Made by a program: the position numbers and the translations under genes. Below the pieces are notes generated by a model that saw only the letters and a list, made by a program, of their open reading frames with translations, did no database searches and was not told where the DNA came from. This document shows, piece after piece, positions 56,101 to 62,191 of a DNA stretch of 64,000 nucleotides. The stretch lies in NCBI GenBank assembly GCA_037954235.1, contig JBBMOA010000007.1, positions 21,079,957 through 21,143,956 of the forward strand. The letters are read 5' to 3'. Source of the stretch: Aulostomus chinensis. Lineage: Eukaryota; Chordata; Actinopteri; Syngnathiformes; Aulostomidae. Each line of letters starts with the position of its first letter. Within the stretch, counting starts at the first letter, position 1.

Positions 56101-58862
56101 AGATATATAATATGATTTCCATTAACAGTACAGTAGTAATAACAATAACATTCCACCCCAATGCTACCACACTGGAGGGCAAAAATGTCTTCTAATGATT
56201 ACTCATAATCTGCCTGGGAATGTAAGTGGTGAAAATGTCATACACGCACATTACAGCGTCTCTGTGCCAGCCAATCGCTTATAACAGCAACGGCAAAGCA
56301 GCAGAGCCCTTCCACTCCCCCAGGCTCATTTCTGCTACTACTCCTCACTTCTTTTCACCTTTTAATGAACACAGAGGGGCACATTCAGACGCCCCCCCAC
56401 TCCCTACAGCCCTGCTGGTCATACTAACTTCTGACCTCTAACCTCTCACCTCTTTCCCATGGAGAGTAACCATGGAGACGGACAACCCTCGTAGCCTTCC
56501 TCCCTATAAGATGTGTTAAGTTTAATCCACCTCTGTAATCTGTGTATCTTATCATCCTTTTTTCCTCATGTGAACTGAAACTGCTGGGTGCTGTTGTTGT
56601 TGTTGTTGTTGTCGGTGTTTTTTGTTGTTGTTGTGGAGGGTTGACCGTTACACCAGGTTGCAGTGTTCACCTGTGGTTTACGTTCATCTGTGGCTCTTCT
56701 GATCCCCATCAACCTGATATGGAATGTGTACAACATGGTATTACTTGAACTGCATCTCTTGTCTATCACATAAGGAGATAAGGTATTTTTATTTGATGCA
56801 ATAAAAGTAATTTTTTCAGTCCGAAGGCACTCAAGTCCAATAATGCACCAACAAGGTCATACCTATCTCCCTCCGGGCACTCACAGGGCTCTAAGCTTAG
56901 ACATCCTGCTACCAGGAATCTGTCTGATGAACTGTCTAATAACTGGTCATCTCTAATAGACCAAACCACGGAGGACTGTGTGTTAAATTGCCTGGGGAAA
57001 GGAGGCAGCAGTGTGCTCATGAGGGTGGTGGATATATGGATTCCTGTCTGAAGACTCTGCCTGAAGATGATGGCTGCTGATCTCGGGGAATCCAGCTTTA
57101 AACCCTTGTGTCTTCAGAAGTTCATTTTTTTTAAAGAGCCTCAAGCTTGTCATTTAATGTCCATGGAGCTGTCTTTTTAAAAGTGCCTGTCAGCTCAAGT
57201 TTCCCCTCCGTCCGGCAGTAGCGAAAAGATTTATTTTTCCACTGCAGCAGTGGTTGTTTTCTCAGTTGTGTATGAGTCAGTAACTGCATTAAAGTAAGAT
57301 ATCAGGAAAATATTATAACTAGGGGGAGATGGAGGATGACCTCCTGACTTGTGCCCAGCAATATGATCCTAAAGCTGCATCATTTCCTGTTTGGGATTCT
57401 CTTGAGATCAGCAGCTTTCAGTTTCTCTAATGACGACATTGGGCCTCATTTATCAAAGAAGGTTACAGTCCTGTATGATCAATCTCCATCTTTAAGGGTT
57501 TGACTCTCATTACCGTTCTTTTCCAATTCCACTGAATGTATTTAATGTTAGCATGACACAATCTGGGAAAAGCACTGACTTGATATGGACCATTTTTCAA
57601 GTTTATGCAATGAGATTGATGAATTTATATGGATGTTTATCAATCTACTATCTCTGAGAGGAAAAACTGTCATTGATAATATAGCTACATTCCTCCAAAT
57701 CACTTTTACTCTCAGTGAGAGGATTGATATGTGAATGTTTATTTATGGCCCCATTTATTTACGTGTTCTTACTTTTAATGCAGAATGAGACCTTGCTCAC
57801 CTTGTGCTTGGATTGATGAATGAGGCCCATGTCTCCTGTGTTGACCCAGCAGTGTCATCCATTCTGTTGTTGTGATTGATGACTTATCCACATGCACTGT
57901 CAGGTCAATTGGTCGGAATTAAATATGAAAGGTGACCTTCAGAGGGACATGATGCAAGTGTAGCACCCCTGATCCCACGCTTTCACATCAGACAACATGT
58001 CTCCTGTGCCTCATATTTGGTGTCTCTCAGAGCAGCAGCACTATGCATATTAATGAAATGCAGTCATGTCACCAGAGGGCACTACTGTGCTTCATTTTTG
58101 ATCATCACTGCTTTCAGAGGAGACATGACATTTGAAACCCCGAACCAGTTTTGAGTGGAAATTTAATTCGACAGCTGCTCTTATGTATGATGTTAAGTAT
58201 TCCTTAATGTCTGTACCAGAACCATGTTTGGATGCTGATATGATACAATAACTCTCAGGATGCTCTTTGCTGCTGTGCTACACTTCTTCCTGTTTGCTAT
58301 TGCTGTTGCTAAGTGGGTAATCAAATGACAAGGAGATCTCTTAAAAGAATTACTGATTAAAAAAGGGAATGTTTTTTATAGCACTTGATTTCAACTGAAT
58401 GTCACTTTGAATGACTTCTCTAATAAGTCGATTATTTGCTCATGAGGCACTCCGTTATGAGCCACCCTCCCTGTTGCCACCATTGGATTGCCTTGTATAG
58501 TGGCACATTGCAAGCTTAAATGAATGAGAGAATGAGAGCTAAATGACCAGCGTCCACATACTGTTGCCTCTACTGAATGCTGGCAGCCGTAGTATTTGTC
58601 CTCCAGGCCTGAAAGAGTGACTACTCTGGTTTTCCACCCTCCACAGGCTCCCTGTAAATTCTTCTCCTCCTCCTCCTCCTCTTCCTCCTCCTCCTCCTCC
58701 TCTTCACCTCTCCTCTCTTCCATTCCTGTGTTTCAACACACTGGATTCCAGACCTTTTCATCCACCTGCTTCATACTTGCTCTGGAAACCTAGACCCGCC
58801 CCTTCACACACTCTACTAATCTGTCTCCCCTCCTTAGCCAAGTGGTTGCTCAATCTCTTTTC

Positions 58863-58897
<35 letters not shown>

Positions 58898-58955
58898 GTT
58901 TCTGTCTGTCTCTCACACTCTTTGGTCTTTTTCTCTTCTGCCTGTCATTACCTCT

Positions 58956-58995
<40 letters not shown>

Positions 58996-61815
58996 TGTGG
59001 GACCTCTGCACCCTGTCTCTCTCTCTTTTTCTCTGTCTGTCTGTCTGTCTGTCTGTCTCCCTCTTTCTCTCTCTCTCTCTTAGTGGGGCAGTGTCAGGGG
59101 GTCAGAAGGGGGCAGCAACTGGGCATGGGGATGATGGGGGGGGTCCTTATCGCAGTGACAGCATGAAGAGCATGGTGACAGAGGGAGTGAAGGCCGGGAG
59201 GTGGCAGACCGTCCAGGGCCACATGCAGTCCGGAGGATTGAAACCCAGCAAGTGAGTTCAGAATTGGACAAAAAAGAAAAAGTGAGCAGAATAAACAAAT
59301 CACTACTTTGTTGTCAATTCTCCAAAGTTTCGAGGCAGCTATGATTACATGAATGAATCAGTGAGTAGAAACAGGGACGCATGTCAGGGAGAAAAGTACA
59401 CCTCAGGTGTCAAGGTGAGTGTGTGGGCACAGATCGAGGTGTGAGCTCTGGGGAAATGTAAGCCCACGTCATCAGGAGTGTAACAATAGTTGCTTTTATT
59501 GCTGTATCACACTGACTGAAACCTTCATTCGGCTCAGCTGCATCCTACTGTGCTCTTTCACAAATGCACCACAGAAATAGTTTCACTCAGCGACTAAAAC
59601 AATGTGTCACACCCTGCCAGCCTGTCTTTTAATTAACATTTCATGTTGAAGCGCATGTTGGCCGCTGACTGCATGTATTCCACAGCCATGACGTATGGCA
59701 TGATCTGGGGTCTATATTCAGCATGTTGTATATTAATTTTCAGTTGTCTGTGATTTTTGCACCTTCCTTTGGCACCTCGTGCTTGTGATTTCTTCCTCCA
59801 CAACACATTTACTCTCATCACTACCTCACTCCTCATTCCCTCCTTCTCTCCTCTTCTCATCTTTCTTTTTGCCCCCCTCTCTATAATTGGATTCTATTTT
59901 CAGGCTGCTATAAGTGTCTGTGTCTCTTGTGTTTGTGTCTCGCACCCCATTTTCTGTCTCTCCTCCATCGTCACCCTCTGCTGTTATCGTTTCCATCGCT
60001 CTCTCCATCTTTCTGTCACTGTGTAAAGCCACTCCTCTTATCCTTCCTTCCGTCTGAATTTGCCTGTGAAGTGTTTCTTTTCTGCAAATCCATCCTTATT
60101 TTACAGTTTATTTGGGACCGTTAAATATGATAAATAATGCAATGAAAACAGAAATTGCAAAATTATGTCGGGTGAAGTAATGCAAAGGAGAGTAAACTGC
60201 ACCTAACTGATGTGAATAGCTCTCTCATGACCTAATTCTGGTAGTCTGGGTTACACAGCCAGCTGAGAGAGAAGGATATATTTAGTGAGTAGCAAAAAAC
60301 ATAAAAAAGATTATTCAAGACAGCGTCGAGCTCACTAAACTCAGAAATTATGCACGCATAAGTCAGTAAAGACATGCCAACACGTGTCACAAACCTTTAT
60401 GTAGATGGAACTGCTTAAACATTTCAAGAAAGACAATGAGTCCATTAAGAGCTTTTATGAAGGGGAGGAGTGGGAGATGAGAGGCTGATAGAGGGAGGGA
60501 GGCATACTGGAGGACTTGGTTGGCTGTTGGGACGTCTCTAGAGATGCAGCATGTATTTAAAAGACTTGGAGAGAAAGGAAGAGAGGCAATCAGAGATGAC
60601 AAATTTTGACTGATGAGTAGAGGAAATGGGGATCTCTCATCAGACCAAAAAACCCTTATCAGGAAAGCCTGGGAGCTGCAAATCCGCGACCCATACGCCT
60701 CGACGCAGTCACGTGGTGCCAAGCCGTTCCACGCCTGTGCGGACGGTGCACATACGACCACTGCCCTCTCGAAACCCACCCTCACGCAAACAGCACACTC
60801 AGGCGGCGCAGACACGCAAGGTGCATTCACATCTGACACACACGCAGAGGACAAGCTCGCATTTGTCCCACTGCTGCCCGACGCAGCCCGATGAGCAGTA
60901 CACAGCACACAGCGATCACTCAGGCTGCACCTTCTACTGCTATTTCTGCTACTGCTGTTACTGCTGCTGCCTCACATTGCTCTCTTTCTCTCTCCTCCTC
61001 CTCCTCTCTCCAACCCCCCACGCTCCACCCTCTGCCTCCTTCACCACCACTTTGTCCTCAAATACCGACCGTCCTCCTTCTTCCTCTTCCCCCTCTTCAC
61101 AAACATCAACTTCCTGTTTGGATAAACTTTCCTGTATCTTTCCTAACGTCAACCTAACTTCTTCTGCTGTGTCTCCTTACTGCCCTGTGCCACCTTGTCT
61201 CATCACTGTTGATTCTCTTCCTCTCTTCCACGACTCATCTCCTGACCTCGCCACTTCTGGCCAACTCCCCACTTCTTGCCACGGCTCCTCTCCTACATCT
61301 ACTCCTTCTTCTTCTGACTCCTTCTTCCCTCCGCATCGTCCTATCCTCTGCCGGCCATGGCCATCTTCACGCACTCTTTCCTCCCTGCTACTCTGCCCTC
61401 CCAGCTTTGGGGATCCAGTCTTATCCTATGCATCCACTCTGGAGCACATCCCGTCGGGGCCAGCCCGGCCCCGGACACTGCTGCGCCAGCAGAGTCTCCA
61501 GCAGCCCCTCATCCACCCACCAGGCCCTGGTCTTGGCCATCCTCCCACCACATCCCAGAGTTTGGGACAATTACACACAGCACCAGGACAGGGAGGCGGG
61601 GGTGCTGGGAAAGCAGAGGGAGGTGGCAGCAGTGGTGAGGGTGAGGGTTCAGGTACAAGAGGTGGTCAACGGGTTGCAAGGGGCAGCCCAGCAGGAGCAG
61701 GTGCCTCACGCTATAGGGGAGGTGGCGCAGGAGGGCGCTCACGTGCCAATGCCGGCAGCTGGGATTACATGATGGACCAGATCCGGAATCGGGGCCTGGA
61801 TGTCAAATCCTTCCT
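4930..61815 (+). CDS. syt7: synaptotagmin-7 gene, 5' part (six exons joined; C2 domains outside window)
   Basis: Synaptotagmin-7 is a membrane-anchored calcium sensor for exocytosis, with an N-terminal transmembrane segment, a linker of variable length and two C-terminal C2 domains. Joining 4930-4963, 44684-44787, 54343-54422, 55630-55764, 59084-59251 and 61405-61815 gives one open frame of 310 codons plus two bases. It contains the family landmarks: a transmembrane stretch ending in CGVCGWCQRKL, then GKRNK and ADAPDSARGRGEKKAI (compare mammalian GKRYK and GTPDSGRGRSEKKAI, recalled from the family), then DLDRDFWNNN and NRGLDVKSFL. All introns are GT-AG and all phases match. The C2A and C2B exons are not in the window, so the gene is cut by the right edge. 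The identity is strong. The paralogue (syt7a or syt7b) is undecided, and which linker exons are used together is inferred. Confidence 0.93.
6669..6719. repeat. (AT)n microsatellite
   Basis: An uninterrupted AT run of about 50 bases in syt7 intron 1. Confidence 0.95.
7189..7419. mobile_element. MITE-like inverted-repeat element, copy 1
   Basis: The left end AATAGGCCCTTTTCAC is mirrored by the right end (reverse complement AATAGGCCCTATTCA). Inside, GCCATTTTGATATGTCA at 7209-7225 is mirrored by TGACATGTCAAAAATGGC at 7376-7393. The element is about 231 bp and has no coding capacity. The interior GTTAACACAGCTGTAATT recurs in similar form at 30668-30686, so this is a dispersed family. Target-site duplications were not clear. 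Confidence 0.7.
16044..16065. repeat. (CT)n microsatellite
   Basis: A CT run of about 22 bases in syt7 intron 1. Confidence 0.9.
18856..18890. repeat. perfect 15-bp inverted repeat with 5-base loop
   Basis: AATAACTCTGACTAA (18856-18870) and its exact reverse complement TTAGTCAGAGTTATT (18876-18890) are separated by TATTG. No other feature explains it. As RNA from either strand it would fold into a short hairpin. Confidence 0.85.
21155..22400. mobile_element. possible degraded transposable element
   Basis: The left end carries GGCATTTTGGACCGGACCGG then CCCATGAG, near 21172-21200. The right end (about 22320-22390) carries GGCCCACCGGGGAAAGTGCC then TGGTCTGCCAGATGGCCAG, which in reverse complement resembles the left end. 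Both GGCCC-rich blocks stand out from AT-rich surroundings and are of a type seen repeatedly in fish genomes. No coding frame is recognisable between them. The link between the two ends is tentative. Confidence 0.3.
25246..25285. repeat. (GA)n microsatellite
   Basis: A GA run of about 40 bases in syt7 intron 1. Confidence 0.95.
26933..27031. repeat. (CA)n microsatellite
   Basis: About 99 bases of CA with only two small interruptions (GCACACACTCAC near 26951). The open frames across it are repeat artefacts. CA-rich sequence continues loosely to about 27145. Confidence 0.95.
30628..30849. mobile_element. MITE-like inverted-repeat element, copy 2
   Basis: The left end GGGTCCTCTTTGCAGC is mirrored by the right end AGCTGCTGTGAAAGGGGCCC. 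The left half has CCATGTTGACGTGTCA and GGTAAACACAGGTGTAATT, matching GCCATTTTGATATGTCA and GTTAACACAGCTGTAATT of the element at 7189-7419. The interiors to the right differ between the two copies, as in internally diverged MITEs. Confidence 0.6.
31779..32071 (+). repeat. tRNA-related SINE-like repeat, copy 2 (internal deletion)
   Basis: It starts GGGTGGCACGGTGGTGCAGT, with a D-arm-like GTGCAGTGGTTAGCAC and a T-arm-like GGGTTTGAGCCC. It runs colinear with copy 1 to GACCTGTCCAGGG and then jumps straight to AAAAAATGGATGG. About 80 bases of the 3' body present in copy 1 (AACCCTGCCTCTCG to GATAAGTGG) are missing. Confidence 0.85.
32924..33020. repeat. CA-rich degenerate microsatellite
   Basis: CA repeats interrupted by CGTGTG, TCC, GCGC and TCACT variants, with a pure CA core at about 32990-33010. 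Confidence 0.85.
40980..41100. repeat. degenerate (TCTTTA/TCTCTA)n pyrimidine-rich tract
   Basis: A long run of CTTTATCTTTGTCTTTATCT-type hexamers with T/C/G substitutions, over about 120 bases. A decayed GATA/TATC-type microsatellite. Confidence 0.8.
44043..44130. repeat. (GT)n microsatellite upstream of syt7 exon 2
   Basis: About 88 bases of nearly pure GT, ending roughly 550 bases before exon 2. It is complementary to the CA tract just after exon 2. Confidence 0.95.
44684..44787 (+). CDS. syt7: syt7 exon 2: transmembrane anchor and cysteine cluster
   Basis: The exon encodes residues 12-46. Residues about 14-35 (SVFLVSLAVTVCAVWLVAL region) form a hydrophobic membrane span. Cysteines 36, 39 and 42 follow in CGVCGWCQRKL, matching the CGLCHWCQRKL region of mammalian synaptotagmin-7, where such cysteines are palmitoylation candidates. 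The acceptor is TGCACAG|GC and the donor CTG|GTGAGT. The exon enters in phase 1 and leaves in phase 0. Its length of 104 bp is not a multiple of three, so skipping it would both remove the anchor and shift the frame. The acceptor is TG-rich over its last 30 bases, and a CA repeat starts within 10 bases of the donor. Confidence 0.93.
44796..44837. repeat. (CA)n microsatellite at the 5' end of intron 2
   Basis: A CA run with one CT interruption, starting about 9 bases after the exon 2 splice donor. Confidence 0.95.
47773..48070 (-). repeat. tRNA-related SINE-like repeat, copy 3 (reverse orientation, 3' truncated)
   Basis: Read on the minus strand it starts GGGGCGGCACGGCGGTGCAG, with the D-arm-like GTGCAGTGGTTACCAC and T-arm-like GGGTTTGAGTCCC. 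It continues colinear with copy 1 to GACCTGTCCAGGGTGAACC and CCGCCTC. The terminal part with GGCTCCAGCC and the GGAT tail is absent. Confidence 0.85.
53330..53482. mobile_element. short CG-rich MITE-like element
   Basis: Terminal inverted repeats of 16 bases, GCCTTTTTCACACTGC and GCAGTGTGAAAGGGGC, match at 14 of 16 positions. The 153-bp interior is unusually CpG-rich (GGGTCGCTTGTCGAGTCGGT region) compared with the AT-rich intron. It has no coding capacity. Similar sequences are common in fish genomes. Confidence 0.65.
54343..54422 (+). CDS. syt7: syt7 exon 3: juxtamembrane cytoplasmic linker
   Basis: The exon encodes GKRNKPGVETADAPDS followed by ARGRGEKKAI (residues 47-72), then two bases of the next codon. 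The equivalent mammalian block is GKRYKNSLETVGTPDS then GRGRSEKKAIK, so the match is clear. The basic character fits a segment just below the membrane. The acceptor follows a good pyrimidine tract (ccttgctcctcttggctcaag). The donor is AA|GTAGGT, phase 2. The split codon becomes Asn when joined to exons 4, 5 or 6, and would be Lys with a next exon beginning in G, as in the short mammalian form. Reading through the donor gives an immediate TAG. Confidence 0.93.
54423..55629 (+). other. syt7: syt7 intron 3
   Basis: A phase-2 intron of 1.2 kb with donor GTAGGT and acceptor TGGCCGCAG. No repeat or exon stands out. Confidence 0.85.
55630..55764 (+). CDS. syt7: syt7 exon 4: linker cassette exon (DLDRDFW block)
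   Basis: The exon encodes Asn73, then DLDRDFWNNNDSSTVQQ and the rest of the block to YGDPRLTL (residues 74-117). I recognise this as the conserved alternative linker segment found in long vertebrate synaptotagmin-7 forms. The acceptor is TTTGGCCGCAG|T and the donor AA|GTGAGT. The length is 135 bp, phase 2 at both ends, so it can be included or skipped without a frame change. It contains the tyrosines and prolines typical of this disordered linker but no catalytic motif. Its function beyond setting linker length is not clear from sequence. Confidence 0.92.
55906..56005. repeat. (TTTCC)n pentanucleotide microsatellite
   Basis: About 20 units of TTTCC, with two TTTGC variants, starting about 140 bases after exon 4. 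Confidence 0.95.
56591..56634. repeat. (GTT)n microsatellite, interrupted
   Basis: Two GTT runs separated by GTCGGTGTTTTT in intron 4. Confidence 0.9.
58661..58706. repeat. (TCC)n microsatellite
   Basis: TCC repeats with two TTC interruptions in intron 4. The serine-rich and glutamate-rich open frames over it are artefacts. Confidence 0.9.
58866..59080. repeat. compound (GT)n-(TC)n-(CTGT)n-(TC)n tract before exon 5
   Basis: GT repeats (58866-58896), TC repeats (about 58960-58993), CTGT repeats (about 59034-59058) and TC repeats (about 59065-59080) form a compound simple-repeat tract. Its last part is the pyrimidine tract of the exon 5 acceptor. Confidence 0.9.
59084..59251 (+). CDS. syt7: syt7 exon 5: linker cassette exon (SGGQKG...GGLKPS)
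   Basis: The exon encodes Asn118, then GAVSGGQKGAATGHGDDGGG, PYRSDSMKSMVTEGVKAGRW and onward to GGLKPS (residues 119-173). It is glycine- and serine-rich and probably disordered. The acceptor is CTCTCTTAG|T after a long TC and CTGT simple-repeat tract, and the donor is AA|GTGAGT. The length is 168 bp, phase 2 to phase 2. The open frame, the perfect phase match to exons 3, 4 and 6 and the good splice sites support it. I place it in syt7 by position and phase and by its resemblance to the family's long linker. Confidence 0.87.
59252..61404 (+). other. syt7: syt7 intron 5
   Basis: A phase-2 intron of 2.15 kb. Its 5' two thirds are ordinary. 60663-60894 is CpG-rich and open in more than one frame. 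About 60940-61404 is a very long pyrimidine-rich run leading into the exon 6 acceptor. Confidence 0.75.
60663..60894 (+). other. CpG-rich open segment, candidate alternative syt7 exon
   Basis: After a possible acceptor CCCTTATCAG|G, a phase-2 join from exon 3, 4 or 5 would read KKAWELQIRDPYASTQ and continue for about 75 codons to a TGA at 60892-60894. I count about 20 CpGs in roughly 220 bases, far more than the surrounding intron. The pyrimidine tract before this AG is poor and other frames are also open, so coding status is unproven. If used with its own stop it would give a membrane-anchored protein without C2 domains. Confidence 0.25.
61405..61815 (+). CDS. syt7: syt7 exon 6: long linker exon ending NRGLDVKSF
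   Basis: The exon encodes Asn174, then FGDPVLSYASTLEHIPSG, a basic and glutamine-rich RTLLRQQSLQQPL block, a glycine/serine-rich low-complexity run, and GSWDYMMDQIRNRGLDVKSF (residues 175-310). The donor is CT|GTGAGT, phase 2. The acceptor is inferred: CTGCCCTCCCAG|C, ending a very long pyrimidine tract, is the phase-consistent AG that keeps the frame. The next AG (start 61419) would be out of phase. The resulting length is 411 bp, a multiple of three. The reading frame stays open upstream to 60626, so the 5' border is less certain than the 3' border. Confidence 0.85.
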
Positions 61816-62132
61816 GTGAGTCTCTACCGCTTTTCTTTCCTGTGTTTGTCTTTTGGTGTTCAAATTTTAGGCCTCAGTTTCAGTAACAGCTTGCCAAGTT
61901 CGATTATGCATTTGCTGAAGGTGTTGTTGCTTTGTTTTAATCTGCAATGCATCCTTTCTTTATGACACATTAAGAACTTTTTAAATGCTAATCTGTCTTT
62001 ACCTTTTTTTTTTATCTTGGTCAATCTGTGTCTGCGAGTTCTCTCTTGGTGGGTTTCTATCTGATCTCCAGGGAAGGATATTGCTACTTTCTGTCAATGA
62101 AATGAGTGCATACTGAGTGATTTGTGGATTCA

Positions 62133-62191
<59 letters not shown>

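Larger units (their letters stand above)
55765..59083 (+). other. syt7: syt7 intron 4
   Basis: A phase-2 intron of 3.3 kb, rich in simple repeats: (TTTCC)n, (GTT)n, (TCC)n, (GT)n, (CT)n and (CTGT)n. The last three run into the exon 5 acceptor. No supportable exon was seen between them. Confidence 0.85.

Noticed and set aside
61419..61815. Alternative exon 6 acceptor GATCCAG at 61417-61418
   Set aside because: It is out of phase with exons 3, 4 and 5 for the conserved NRGLDVKSF frame and has a weaker pyrimidine context than the AG at 61403-61404.
60626..61819. A 397-codon open frame as one coding exon or separate gene
   Set aside because: Only its last part (from 61405) resembles synaptotagmin-7. 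The middle is a pyrimidine tract giving Ser/Leu/Pro/Cys-rich nonsense, and a phase-correct acceptor lies at 61403-61404. The upstream CpG-rich part is listed separately as a low-confidence candidate.
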